Positions 1-10,185 of a DNA stretch of 36,006 bases are shown piece by piece. The position numbers and the translations under genes are program-made. The notes below the pieces were generated by a model. That model worked only from the letters and a program-made list of their open reading frames with translations. It was not told the origin of the DNA and did not search any database. Each line of letters starts with the position of its first letter. The first letter of the stretch is position 1. Origin of the DNA: a virus. Where the stretch lies: positions 1 through 36,006 of IMG/VR virus record IMGVR_UViG_3300024520_000249. One strand, written 5' to 3'.

Positions 1-2028
1 CCTCAACTCTTCAGAGCGTCCTTGAACTACGAAATCCTGCATCATGCGTAACTTAGCTCTCTTTCTTGTAAGTCCGCTAAAACCGCCCATGAAGCCACCA
101 GCAAATGCTCCCATTACCATAGATTCAAACATTCCTTCTCCGGCCCTGCCAGAATAATTACTGATAAAACCATGACTGGGGTTATATTCACCGAACAATC
201 CTTTTCCCGGTTGTAGTTTTTTTAATTCTACCTCCTTATTGAATGTTTCTTCTGATATTCTTCTTTCGGAACCATCCATCAGACTTCTTCTGTAAAAATT
301 CCCATCTTCAACGTAATATTGATAATAGTCAGGATTGAGTCCGCCTTCACCGGCTATCTTTTTAAAGGCATCGTGCATGATCATCATGCTATTATGACCT
401 ATATTTTCAAACACTTCTTCAATACTTTCCTCGGCTGCTGCTTTTATCGGCAACGGAGCCCGATCTCCTATAGCACGAACAGGAGCACTTTCTATAAATT
501 TCTTCCATTGCTTGCTAAGTCCGTTTGTGTAGAATGAAGTAAATCCCTTTACTTCACCGGGAGTTGCTTCACGCATTGACTTCTTTCCAATCCTTGCAAG
601 GTAATCGCCAACCTTACTCATCATGTCCTTCCTCACTGCACCTTTCGCTACATGGCTACTAAACCCCTTAGTTAAGAGGTCTTGATTCATTATACTTTCC
701 GCAGCATAAGTAATCATAAATGCTTTGGCGAACAACCAGGGTTTTTCACTGTCGGGAATTTCTGCCTCATCTGCTGCAGCATGTGTTCCGTCAGCAGCCA
801 CAAAAGCAAGTGTACCTTTTGCTATTTTATTAACAGTTTGTGGTTTATATGCACCCCATAATGATTTTCTGGTAATCATCATCTGAGCAAGATTGCCAGC
901 AACCTGACCAGCACTGGTAGTAAATGCAGATGGAGAATCCATAAATCCAGACAGTTCATCAGTGAGAGCTGGCTTGTCTCTCATTTGTGCTCCTAAATTC
1001 TGGAGATAATTCCCCCACTTGTCTGTCAGATTGTCCTGTGGAACATCAGGATCTTTGTCTTCATCGAAAATATATCTATTAAGATTAACTCCTGAGAAAA
1101 GTGTACTGATTATACCTAAACTTGTTTTTGTTGGTGTTTTTAACGCCTCTCCAATGTTTTCAGTCATAGAACCAACAACCTGAGGAAATCCACCAACCAC
1201 AGTACCCATAAAGCTTTCCCAAAAAGCCTCAACATATCCGTTATACATCTCTTGATCGCCATAGTGTGACCTTATAGCTGACCTTTTTAATTCATTTGTC
1301 ATCGGACGCTCAACCCACAATCCTTCTCCTTCTCTGTCAGGAACATCATACTCCAGATTAAGGATGGTTGATTCCCCATACTTTTCGTAATTACCGCTGA
1401 CTAAACCATAACGCACTCCCTCCCCCTTGGCTGTTGAGGCATCATAATCCCACTTATGAAGATCATCCTCAAGTGCTCTTTGCGTGTAAGAGCCATCATC
1501 CTCTACCTGAAAATAAACATTTTGATTAGTTGCATTTTGCTCTGCTGTTCTCACCTGTTTGAGTCTGCCTTCGTCTGTATAATCAAACATAAAATTATGC
1601 TCCTCTCTGATTTGAGGATCTTTTGCCAGTGCCTGACCATACTTATCAACTAAAGGTCTAAAAAACCTTGACTTTGCTGTTGCTCCCCAAACAGAAGGAC
1701 TTCCTGCCTGGTAGACTTTTGTTTTATATTCTGAGTACTGATTAGAAATATCACCAAATATTTGCATGAAACTTTTAGGATCATCAGGCATTTCATTATT
1801 TGGTGCCCATTCTTTATAGTCATTATACAAAGCCTCCGGATCATTCGACATGCTTACTGGTGTCTGCATTAATTGAGAGAATTCAGATATTTCATCATCA
1901 TTCATTCCCTCATAAATCCTTAATGGCCAATAATCAATACTATCAGGAAGTTGAGCCTGAGATTTACTCTTTTCATCTTCTGTTGGCTCCTGAGTTTGAA
2001 TAACAGAAGTTTCTTCTCCGTTTGGCAT
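1..2028 (-). CDS. Large virion protein, probably internal/ejected (C-terminus beyond window)
   Basis: The frame is open from an ATG at 2028 to the first base of the window, giving 676 codons with no stop, so the C-terminus is missing. It is the last visible gene of the late minus-strand operon, 6 bp after the 690-residue gene. The N-terminus is acidic and polar (MPNGEETSVIQTQ). Later there are Gly/Met-rich hydrophobic stretches, for example around residues 420 (FMGTVVGGF region is earlier, near 270) and near the visible end (GAFAGGFMGGF). Around residues 336-380 it shares two sequence blocks with the 188-residue gene at 10900-11466, in swapped order. Large Gly-rich proteins after the muzzle gene in crAss-like phages are capsid cargo; that role here is inference from position. 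Confidence 0.8.
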   Translation of the reverse strand, partial: MPNGEETSVIQTQEPTEDEKSKSQAQLPDSIDYWPLRIYEGMNDDEISEFSQLMQTPVSMSNDPEALYNDYKEWAPNNEMPDDPKSFMQIFGDISNQYSEYKTKVYQAGSPSVWGATAKSRFFRPLVDKYGQALAKDPQIREEHNFMFDYTDEGRLKQVRTAEQNATNQNVYFQVEDDGSYTQRALEDDLHKWDYDASTAKGEGVRYGLVSGNYEKYGESTILNLEYDVPDREGEGLWVERPMTNELKRSAIRSHYGDQEMYNGYVEAFWESFMGTVVGGFPQVVGSMTENIGEALKTPTKTSLGIISTLFSGVNLNRYIFDEDKDPDVPQDNLTDKWGNYLQNLGAQMRDKPALTDELSGFMDSPSAFTTSAGQVAGNLAQMMITRKSLWGAYKPQTVNKIAKGTLAFVAADGTHAAADEAEIPDSEKPWLFAKAFMITYAAESIMNQDLLTKGFSSHVAKGAVRKDMMSKVGDYLARIGKKSMREATPGEVKGFTSFYTNGLSKQWKKFIESAPVRAIGDRAPLPIKAAAEESIEEVFENIGHNSMMIMHDAFKKIAGEGGLNPDYYQYYVEDGNFYRRSLMDGSERRISEETFNKEVELKKLQPGKGLFGEYNPSHGFISNYSGRAGEGMFESMVMGAFAGGFMGGFSGLTRKRAKLRMMQDFVVQGRSEELR

Positions 2029-2034
2029 ATTGTT

Positions 2035-4107
2035 CTATTTTGGTGGAGGTGGCGGTATATTAAGTCCTTTAAGTATTCCGGTTCCTGTCTTTTTAGGTGA
2101 ATACTTATTTATATTTTTCAGTGCACTCATTTTTTTCTGGGCACGTGTGTACTGCTCATTCATCTGCCTGATATTTGATTGTTGTCTTTGTATAATAGCA
2201 GAAGATTCAAGTCCTGCTTTTTTGGCCATAGTCTGCGTAGTGCCTTCAATGTCAAACATTGTATAAAATTCTTCCGATACCGGCACCTTAGAGCGAATTA
2301 CCCTGACATCTTCTCCATATCCCCATCCCAATCCTGGTATATCTTCAACATCTCTACCACCACTGACAACTACTGTTTCTTTATCAAAGGCATCCATTGT
2401 GCTAAATCTTACAAGATCTTGCATGTCATCCTCTGCTTCATCAGTGATAGCATCCCATTGCCATCCGGTACCAACAATAGGCATTACCTGTGGTGCATCT
2501 TGATAGTCTCCGGTATTGGCTAAAAAATTAATACCAGATAGTATTTCATCTGATTCCCCTTCCGCAACAATTGATTCTACGATGATATAATGAGTAAGGC
2601 CATCTCTTTTTATTTCAGATTCGGTTGGAGCACGATATCCACCTTTTCCATCAGAAACAGGCTTAACATCAGTTCTCATTCCAACTACTCTATCTACCAA
2701 CAAACCTTGATAATGTACCGGATCTTGCCACAGACCACCACCACCGCCTTGTTTTGCTTGCTTATCTCCTTCCTTTGGATGAGCAAGCAAACTTATTGGA
2801 CCGGTAGCAATTTCGCCAAGACTTTCTCCTTTTAAAGCAGCCGTTGGTCTGTCTGCAAATTCTGAAGGCGTGGTACTCTCATCTAACACCTCGATATCAA
2901 CCGTAAAGTTTGCAACCTTTGGTTTTCCATCCTCACCGGTAATAATTGGGTTTGTTTTTATTTGTTTTCCAGATACTCTCCCTTGTATCCATTCATTGTA
3001 ATAAGTAGGTGCAGTGGCAGCTTCTATTTCTGAAAGGTCCCTTGTTCCTAACGAACTTACATCATAAATATCCTCTCTTTTTGATTTAAGGAGCTTGTCT
3101 TTAAAGCCCCATATACGATTGGCTGCATAAGTATGGAATTGATTCCTGACCTCAATATCATTCCAAGTACCATCATCATTCTTGAGTTCTCCTGAATCTC
3201 TTGATTCTGTTTCCTTCCAAAATTCTCCCCACAAATAATTTTCACTTTCTTCTCCAAGATAATCAATCATGTGCTGAGCAGCATCCATAACCTGCTTCAT
3301 GTTTCCTTCCCTAAATCCCGTAGTCTCGGCAAAGAAACTTGTAGCCGCATTTAATTCTTTATCTTCTACTGTTTCAATTTCTACATCACCATAGACAGGT
3401 TTGCCTGTCTTTGGATCATATCCCAATACTTCACGTCTTGGGCCTTTGGTTTTGCGAGAAGCTTCTCCAACAGAAGCAAATGCTGAAGTTAAAGAGGATG
3501 CAAATTTTGCTTCACTGGAAACTGTCTTATCGAGATCTAATGGTGCAAACTTAACACCGTCTGCACTTCCTGGCTCATTTCCCCTTACATAATTTACATT
3601 TTGATCAGCATATAATAATTCATCACCCAACGTAAGCATGTTCGCCAAACGTCCGTCTTCTAACATATCTGCACCATACTTAGGATACATATTCCCGATT
3701 GGGCCAACCTTCATGGCTATGCGATTCTCAATACCCAAATCGCCAATCCGTTTAGTTTGATCCTTGTATTCTTGATAGCTATGCTTTATCATATTCTGAT
3801 TCCACACATCATACTTAATAAGACCACCTGCTTGCTGTGCTCCTTTATCAGAAGAAACATAACCGGGATCTCCACCATGCTTGCGATACGCTTGTTCATG
3901 TGCCCCGAAATACTGATCCTGCATATCTACGTATGCCTGCGTTTGTCCGGAAAGCCCCTCGATAGTTTCTCCTGTTTTTTTAGATGTTGCTTTCGATGGA
4001 GTAATTTTATCCGGCTTGAGTCCACTAAAATCAATTCTTTGCCGTTGTCTTGTAGTTCCAAGGAACCCAAGACTTCCTCCGGATTGTAGATGTGCAAATA
4101 ATCCCAT
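2035..4107 (-). CDS. Large virion protein, possible ejected cargo protein
   Basis: This 690-residue protein starts at ATG 4107, two bases after the stop of the preceding gene, so the two are probably translationally coupled. It begins MGLFAHLQSGGSLGF, with a double glycine at residues 10-11, and further GG pairs follow (YRKHGGDPGY, QQAGGLIKYD). The body is hydrophilic, rich in Asp, Glu and Lys, with no transmembrane segment or recognised enzyme motif. A Gly run lies near residue 453 (KQGGGGGLWQ), and the C-terminal ~60 residues look like a Gln/Lys-rich helix ending in a proline run (IPPPPPK). It has no homologue I can name. Its place between the muzzle-like gene and the end of the structural block suggests a virion protein packaged in the head. 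Confidence 0.85.
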   Translation of the reverse strand: MGLFAHLQSGGSLGFLGTTRQRQRIDFSGLKPDKITPSKATSKKTGETIEGLSGQTQAYVDMQDQYFGAHEQAYRKHGGDPGYVSSDKGAQQAGGLIKYDVWNQNMIKHSYQEYKDQTKRIGDLGIENRIAMKVGPIGNMYPKYGADMLEDGRLANMLTLGDELLYADQNVNYVRGNEPGSADGVKFAPLDLDKTVSSEAKFASSLTSAFASVGEASRKTKGPRREVLGYDPKTGKPVYGDVEIETVEDKELNAATSFFAETTGFREGNMKQVMDAAQHMIDYLGEESENYLWGEFWKETESRDSGELKNDDGTWNDIEVRNQFHTYAANRIWGFKDKLLKSKREDIYDVSSLGTRDLSEIEAATAPTYYNEWIQGRVSGKQIKTNPIITGEDGKPKVANFTVDIEVLDESTTPSEFADRPTAALKGESLGEIATGPISLLAHPKEGDKQAKQGGGGGLWQDPVHYQGLLVDRVVGMRTDVKPVSDGKGGYRAPTESEIKRDGLTHYIIVESIVAEGESDEILSGINFLANTGDYQDAPQVMPIVGTGWQWDAITDEAEDDMQDLVRFSTMDAFDKETVVVSGGRDVEDIPGLGWGYGEDVRVIRSKVPVSEEFYTMFDIEGTTQTMAKKAGLESSAIIQRQQSNIRQMNEQYTRAQKKMSALKNINKYSPKKTGTGILKGLNIPPPPPK

Positions 4108-4109
4108 GA

Positions 4110-6272
4110 TTATCGATACAGTTTTTGTAATTTTTGTTCTTCAGTTAGTTTATGATGTTTCACCATTAGGAACCTTTGTAATTTTTGTTCTTCAGTTTCC
4201 GAATCCGCATAAATAGAATCAACAAATGTTTTTTGTTGCTCAGGACTCCAACTACTCCACTCAGAGGGACTGATTCCTTTATATCCCTTTTCTTTTCTCA
4301 GTCGGGCAAATTCAGGATCATGAAAAATTTGATCATACCTGGTTTTGCTATCAATTTCATGGTGTTCGGCTCCAATTCCCCTGAGATCTGCTTCACGTTG
4401 AAGACCAGCTTCTCCGGTAGCAAAAAACTCTCCTATATTCTTTGATACCGCAGCTCCTTTTTTGTCAGCAAACAAATCTTTCCTCATTGTCTCACTAAGA
4501 GTGTGCCTGTATTTAGCATCCATGAATTTTGATTCTGCCTGGAATGAACCGAGAGCTTGCTTGATGTTATCAGCTTGCCTCATGTCCTCAACCTGACTTC
4601 GGAGTTTGTTGGTTTGTGCCATTTCTTCCGCAGTCAAACCAACCAATTTATCTGTTTGCCCAAGTTCCTTTAATTTTCTTGCAGATCCCTTAGCAACACG
4701 CTCAATATCCTCACGTCCTGTTTTGAATAAACGCTGATAATCTCTCTTTACGCTTGGGAAGCGTGTGAAGCTCGGAGGTGGTGCTGCACCGAATTTCTTA
4801 CTGAGATTGTGCAGTGCCATTGCTCCCTGAGCAATTTTTTCTCCCGTTTCCATCCCTTTGCTCTTCTTGAGAAGATCCTCGGTGACGGTTGCTTTTGTGT
4901 CAGCTCCTTTTCCACCGGCAAATACCACCTCGCCTCCCGGTCCAACAGAAATTGCAGATTTCTCAGCTCCGGCAGGACCAGTGGGAGATACATAATCAGC
5001 ATACATCATGTCATACATTCCTTTTTCAGGAGATTTGTATTTATCAGATGGAACATCTGTAATGTTCAATTCTTCTCTCATTTTTGCAACCTGATCCTCA
5101 GTAAACGACTTCACGGTTTCTCCAGCCAACCCTTGCATATCTTCACCAACTGCCGTTTGCCCGGCCGGATCAATCGGAACAAAGTTCACACCCTCTAAAT
5201 TAGGCATTCTTGTTTCTATGGTTTTCCCTTCAAGTCCCGCCACTTGCTCCTGAGATGGAAGATTTCCTCTCCTGAACATTCTCCCAAACAATCCCTCTTT
5301 TGGAGCAATGCTCTCCAATACTGATTTATCGGAAGGCAATACAGGTTCTTCCGGATCGCCAGGCCCGCCTGCCTGATACATTTTCATTCCAGCATTAGCA
5401 TTTACATATTTGTTATATGGAGAATTGGGATGAAACATTTTTTCAATTCCAGCTTCACCAATATTAAGATATCTCTTTACGTCCCTGGTTATTTCAGGAC
5501 TCATCACAAACTCATCATCACTTACTTTAGCGTTGGCACCATTGGCACCGCCTGTACGATATTCACGATTAGGATTAACTCCCATGTCATATAATGTAGC
5601 TTTAATATCCGGCACCTTTTCATAAGGCACCACATGGGCACCAGGTTGAACCTGTGCAAGAATAGCATCGTCTTTCGGACCACCAGCACCATCTATATTT
5701 CCGTAATTTCCACCATGCTTCATCGCATAAGTGTTGGTGTTATTATTGTTCAGCATCATAAGATGTTCGGGTGACAGGTATTTAGATACAAATGCTCCGC
5801 CTTCGGCTGCTGAGTAATACGGGCTATCAGGATTAGCATACGGACTTGATGCTAATTCCATTTTCTCATGTGCAGCTTTGCCCATTTCAATATCTCTTTC
5901 CCGCTTCTTCATCTGACTTTTTCTGTTCATCGCATCGCCTATCGCACCAATGAGGTTTCCTTTTAACGCTTTTCCTGCAATCTCTCTTGAATCGGTTACT
6001 TGAGTGTAGCCTTCAGCATCTTTGGTGTATTGCCCTGCCCTGTCTCCGGTAGCACTACCAATAACTCCCTGCATCAAATTCATCGGACTTAGTCCCTTTA
6101 ACATTTGACCGCCCATCATATTTCCCCCACCTTGACCACCACCCATTCCGCCAAGTAACGATTGCAGTCCTGCACCACCGCCAGTAGCTCCGGCTGTTGC
6201 TCCTGTGGCTCCTGCACCACCCATTAAACTCATAAGTTTTGGTAATAACGCTGCTAATGCTGGGAGTGGCAT
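4110..6272 (-). CDS. Large Gly-rich virion protein, possible ejected cargo protein
   Basis: This 720-residue protein directly follows the muzzle-like gene, with 16 bp between them. Residues 1-75 are low-complexity Gly/Ala/Met (GGAGATGATAGATGGG, GGMGGGQGGGNMMGG), giving a flexible and mildly hydrophobic start. Around residues 185-305 are spaced GG elements (KHGGNYGN, YRTGGANG, MKMYQAGG) within a Gly/Asn-rich stretch. The C-terminal third (about 470-720) is helical and charged. The last 30 residues hold a tandem duplication, TEEQKLQRF then TEEQKLQKL, spaced 17 residues apart. No catalytic motif is visible. Its position and composition fit a protein stored in the capsid and delivered on infection; this is inference. 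Confidence 0.85.
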   Translation of the reverse strand: MPLPALAALLPKLMSLMGGAGATGATAGATGGGAGLQSLLGGMGGGQGGGNMMGGQMLKGLSPMNLMQGVIGSATGDRAGQYTKDAEGYTQVTDSREIAGKALKGNLIGAIGDAMNRKSQMKKRERDIEMGKAAHEKMELASSPYANPDSPYYSAAEGGAFVSKYLSPEHLMMLNNNNTNTYAMKHGGNYGNIDGAGGPKDDAILAQVQPGAHVVPYEKVPDIKATLYDMGVNPNREYRTGGANGANAKVSDDEFVMSPEITRDVKRYLNIGEAGIEKMFHPNSPYNKYVNANAGMKMYQAGGPGDPEEPVLPSDKSVLESIAPKEGLFGRMFRRGNLPSQEQVAGLEGKTIETRMPNLEGVNFVPIDPAGQTAVGEDMQGLAGETVKSFTEDQVAKMREELNITDVPSDKYKSPEKGMYDMMYADYVSPTGPAGAEKSAISVGPGGEVVFAGGKGADTKATVTEDLLKKSKGMETGEKIAQGAMALHNLSKKFGAAPPPSFTRFPSVKRDYQRLFKTGREDIERVAKGSARKLKELGQTDKLVGLTAEEMAQTNKLRSQVEDMRQADNIKQALGSFQAESKFMDAKYRHTLSETMRKDLFADKKGAAVSKNIGEFFATGEAGLQREADLRGIGAEHHEIDSKTRYDQIFHDPEFARLRKEKGYKGISPSEWSSWSPEQQKTFVDSIYADSETEEQKLQRFLMVKHHKLTEEQKLQKLYR
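4124..4197. repeat. Two copies of a 23-bp direct repeat, 51 bp apart
   Basis: Positions 4124-4146 and 4175-4197 are identical over 23 bp. The 51-bp offset is exactly 17 codons, so the repeat is in frame and gives the duplicated TEEQKLQ motif at the C-terminus of the 720-residue protein. Confidence 0.9.
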
Positions 6273-6288
6273 AATTTCTAAGTATTAA

Positions 6289-9200
6289 TTATTGATATGA
6301 CCTTCTGTACCACGTCAAAATTGATTTGATAAAGATAGGTTTTTCTGTTTGATATTCTAATTTAGTTGTCATATACCGGCCTCTCATCCGGGATCCGACA
6401 CTATAAATATTATTATTTGTGTTTGTTATTGAAGTCGCCCTAATTACCGGCAACCTCCATTGGTTCTCCTCATACTTTGGATCTAAATACTTTAGATTCT
6501 GTACAAATGGAAAATGAATCGCTTTCTGATGTTGCGTATCATAAGTGATGCGAAGAAGTTCCTGCGGATCAGAACTTATTGCCAGGTTGTCGAATACCTT
6601 AATTATATCAGCTTCCTGGTTCACGACATATTCTACAAAAGAAACGCTTGCTCCTGCTCCATAAAAATTAGTGTAATTGTCATTCCCTGATATTTGTTCA
6701 ACATCATGCAACCATGCCTGATCTAAGTTGTTTGGATTGATTGAAATAAAATCCTCATTAATGGAAATATAAAATGGAGATACAAATGACCGTTCTCCAT
6801 AGAACTGATCTAACCATTCATCAAAAACAATGGTTCTGTTGGGTGCTAATCCGTTGTAATTAAATGACCATCCGATCTGATTGTATTTCCTGTCAAAATA
6901 ACCGGCAATACCACCAGTGCTAACGGGATTGTCCGGAAATTCATTAATGATATCTGATTGTGATTCTACCGGTTCACAAAGCTCTGTTATTAACGACCTG
7001 ACCTTTTTGCTATCGCTTAACATCTCAGGAGCTGCTATTTGCCTCGGAACACGCCATATCTTGCGTTTGTTGAAGTCAATGCCATAAAGGAAGGCATCTG
7101 TCTCAATAATACTCCATTGATGCTGAGAGCCAACATAATCAGTGAGATTCTGATGTTTATCGGCCAATATGTCTCCTTCACCGATAGTAAGCTCGCCTGT
7201 ACTGGTTCCGCTATCCAGTATAGCCCTTTCGTTCACATAATGCCTGTTGATCCCTTCTTCCTGAATACTAATAAGAATACCATTGAAATTAACAAGTTTC
7301 GTTATCGCTCCTAATCTAAAATCGTACTCTTTGATAGCAGCAATAGCAACATCACGATAACTGTCAACAAAAGAACCGAACAGGTGTTTTGTACTGAATA
7401 TTATCCCGGCAGGTTTTTTATCATCACGATGAGGAATTTCATCATCAAATCCCAAATACGTTTTTTGGCTAAGGATCACATTATAGCCGGTATTGAAATC
7501 TTCTGCTTCCTTCTCCTTTTGCTTTGAGGCAAATCGTCCAATGTCCTTTATTGATCCGGGAAAGAACTTTTCTATCACTCCTTCGTGCCTTAACGCATTA
7601 TTGTATGCATTTTCAGTGATAATGGTAAACGAAACACCATAAGTATAAAAATTATCAATACCCGCAGGAAGAAATCCTGGTGGAGTGCCAAAATTCAAAA
7701 GAGAGGTATCATCTTTCATGCCGGTAGCATACTTAGGATTGAACAATTGCTTCATAAACACTCTTTGCAAAAAACAATCTCCTTTGTAAAAATTCACTCC
7801 ATTGACAAGTGTTGGTGTTGCTATCACATCAACAAGCTTAAAATACTTGCTGATCTTATGATAGGACGTTGATTTGATATCATAGAGATCTTCAACATCA
7901 TATCCAGCCCCAAGTGGATCGGTGATATAAATATTCACAAGTTTTTGCTCAAGATTCTGGACATTGGTATCGATCCCAATATATTTATTTGAAGCAATTT
8001 CCATGTTTTCAAATTCACCAAAAAATAACCCAAGCAAATCTTCCCTGAAAAAATAAAACATAGAATCAAAATCAGTCTCTTTCCCTTCGGTGAAATAAGA
8101 AGTGTATTGATTATTATTGGACTTCTCCCATTCTTTTATGTTGTAAAGCCCTGCTGAGCCATTAAATCCGGCACCATACGTAATAACAAGCGGATCTGAG
8201 GCATCAAAATAATATGCCTCTTTTGATAGATCTGTGTCCCTTGTCGGAATAATTCCTGATAAAACAGCAAACTCAACAACATGACCATTATTAATATCCA
8301 AACTCACATTAAAATGATGATCCATAGAATAAAATCCCCATTTATCATCAACCTTTGCTGTAAAGTCGTTATAACCAAACACAGCAGTATTTATACGCTG
8401 AAATACAGGAGCTATATCATAATTGGTTATGTAGGGGAACATCGCCTCTTTCGTTGCAGGCAGCCCAATGTCTTTTTCCGGCCACATAGGAAGAACATCG
8501 TCATTCCTGTGAAGAGGTTGTGGGTTATTCATTATCATGGGAAATAAAGACACTCTCGGGTCTGTCCCCCCGGTAGCATTAAAGCATGGCAATGTCACTC
8601 CCTGGTAAAGCAGGTTAGGATTGCGGTGGCCTCGTACAAAATAAAAACCAACTACATTATCCGTAATATATTGAGTAACCAATCCAAGTGCAGCAGTAAC
8701 GTCAAATTGAATTGCCATAATCTTTGAATCATTGGCAGCAGTAATAGGAGATACCACGTTATTTGGAAACCGATAAACACCACCTGTATTTACAGGACCT
8801 CCGGCACCGGCATAATCATCTGCTCCTTCCGTTGGAAACGCTTCTGTCTCTCGCCCATTCGTAAGAACAAACACCACTCCAAATGGATAAGATTCTCCCC
8901 TGAAGTAACCAACGGAACTACACACATTGGTTGCGTCATTATAATTGAACTTAGGGAACAGTATGGGGCCAATCAATTCTTTGTTGGGGAGCGTGAACGT
9001 ATCATCAAATTCAGGGACAATTGCCTGAGCAAATGCCAATAGATCGGCTGCTGCGGCATCATTGAAGTTAGTGCTATCTGATACATTGCCTGCAAAATAT
9101 CTGTTTTCAAGATGTGTGTGTGTTTTTGACCTGTCAAACCTGGTCTTTCTTTTCAAGAGATCCTCAAGTCCGAGATTAACAAATGTCTCATGCCCTGTGA

Positions 9201-10185
9201 TCTCCACAGAAATGCTTCCGGTTGTTGGATTGATGTCATATAATTTATCTACTAACCCAAACTCTGTATTGCCACCGGCATCGTATTGATACCCGATTTC
9301 AACAAAACTATATGCTATATCAAGATTGGTCAAATTTAATTTTACACTTTTATCTGTTTCCTTTTCGGCTTCTTTACCAAAATGAGTGAGGAGCTCTGCA
9401 TTGTAGTCACCACTGGTAATCATAACAGGACAACTCTCGGAATGAAATGAGGTTGGATTAAAGTCTTCGGTTTTGTATCGAATAAAGAAATGCCAGTTTC
9501 CTGCCCGTAGTTTCCCGGATAGGTTAAAGCCATTGAAAGCAACATCGCAATGCTTCTCTGACTCATTAATATGATTCACTACATTAGGAAAGGAGTTATT
9601 CCAATATCGTCTTGCAAATGCCGTACAATCACCATTCTGATCAAACCCTGAGTTGATAACTCTGTTTGGGTTATTGTCGTCAGCTAAGTAGAGATTAACG
9701 CTATTGTCGTAATCTTCCCTGGCAAACATACCTATCTGCTTGGTTATGTCGAAATTTAATAACGTGGTCCGAAAAACAGCAGATGGACTTGGCTGCAACC
9801 TGGCATTAACAGCTCCTGTGAAGTTAAACAAAGGAGCGTATGTCCTGGCTAATGGATCAAATCCGGTTTGTGTGCAATCCTGAAGAACGAGTGCCCTGGG
9901 AGCAGGAAAACACCCAACTTCGCCTGCACCGGTAGTGGGATTCAATGAAGCAATGTAAGCTATGCCGTTATATTCGGTTTTTCCAAGCGGCACGAATCCT
10001 TCAGTAAGCTGAAAATACTCTTCATTGCCAGCTATATTGGTAGTAACCCAACCTTTGCCTTTGACATCCAGGATACGGACATCCATAGCATTTCTGAAAG
10101 AATCATTCTGTATCCGAAGAACATCGGAGTCGCGATCCTGTCCTTTAAAGAACTCATTCTGTATGATTGGACTTGCAATCGACAT
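6289..10185 (-). CDS. Tail stabilisation / muzzle-like protein (P22 gp10-like in crAss-like phages)
   Basis: At 1298 residues this is the largest complete protein here. The N-terminus has the pattern seen in Bacteroidota-phage stabilisation/muzzle proteins: a short lead, then FKGQDRDSDVLRIQNDSF, NAMDVRI and a KGKGWVTTN turn, equivalent to the usual 'N-x-D-x-x-x-R-x-x-x-G-x-Y-x-x-A-x-N-x-R' start. The rest is rich in beta-strand, Tyr, Phe and Asn, with no membrane segment. A region near residues 930-1090 (QKTYLGFDDEIPHRDDK, then GILISIQEEGINRHYVNER) is the type of conserved core I associate with this family. Known role: closes the distal end of the short tail. It overlaps the preceding ring-protein gene by one base (TAATG-type coupling). 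Family call is moderately confident; exact subunit role is inference. Confidence 0.75.
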   Translation of the reverse strand: MSIASPIIQNEFFKGQDRDSDVLRIQNDSFRNAMDVRILDVKGKGWVTTNIAGNEEYFQLTEGFVPLGKTEYNGIAYIASLNPTTGAGEVGCFPAPRALVLQDCTQTGFDPLARTYAPLFNFTGAVNARLQPSPSAVFRTTLLNFDITKQIGMFAREDYDNSVNLYLADDNNPNRVINSGFDQNGDCTAFARRYWNNSFPNVVNHINESEKHCDVAFNGFNLSGKLRAGNWHFFIRYKTEDFNPTSFHSESCPVMITSGDYNAELLTHFGKEAEKETDKSVKLNLTNLDIAYSFVEIGYQYDAGGNTEFGLVDKLYDINPTTGSISVEITGHETFVNLGLEDLLKRKTRFDRSKTHTHLENRYFAGNVSDSTNFNDAAAADLLAFAQAIVPEFDDTFTLPNKELIGPILFPKFNYNDATNVCSSVGYFRGESYPFGVVFVLTNGRETEAFPTEGADDYAGAGGPVNTGGVYRFPNNVVSPITAANDSKIMAIQFDVTAALGLVTQYITDNVVGFYFVRGHRNPNLLYQGVTLPCFNATGGTDPRVSLFPMIMNNPQPLHRNDDVLPMWPEKDIGLPATKEAMFPYITNYDIAPVFQRINTAVFGYNDFTAKVDDKWGFYSMDHHFNVSLDINNGHVVEFAVLSGIIPTRDTDLSKEAYYFDASDPLVITYGAGFNGSAGLYNIKEWEKSNNNQYTSYFTEGKETDFDSMFYFFREDLLGLFFGEFENMEIASNKYIGIDTNVQNLEQKLVNIYITDPLGAGYDVEDLYDIKSTSYHKISKYFKLVDVIATPTLVNGVNFYKGDCFLQRVFMKQLFNPKYATGMKDDTSLLNFGTPPGFLPAGIDNFYTYGVSFTIITENAYNNALRHEGVIEKFFPGSIKDIGRFASKQKEKEAEDFNTGYNVILSQKTYLGFDDEIPHRDDKKPAGIIFSTKHLFGSFVDSYRDVAIAAIKEYDFRLGAITKLVNFNGILISIQEEGINRHYVNERAILDSGTSTGELTIGEGDILADKHQNLTDYVGSQHQWSIIETDAFLYGIDFNKRKIWRVPRQIAAPEMLSDSKKVRSLITELCEPVESQSDIINEFPDNPVSTGGIAGYFDRKYNQIGWSFNYNGLAPNRTIVFDEWLDQFYGERSFVSPFYISINEDFISINPNNLDQAWLHDVEQISGNDNYTNFYGAGASVSFVEYVVNQEADIIKVFDNLAISSDPQELLRITYDTQHQKAIHFPFVQNLKYLDPKYEENQWRLPVIRATSITNTNNNIYSVGSRMRGRYMTTKLEYQTEKPIFIKSILTWYRRSYQ

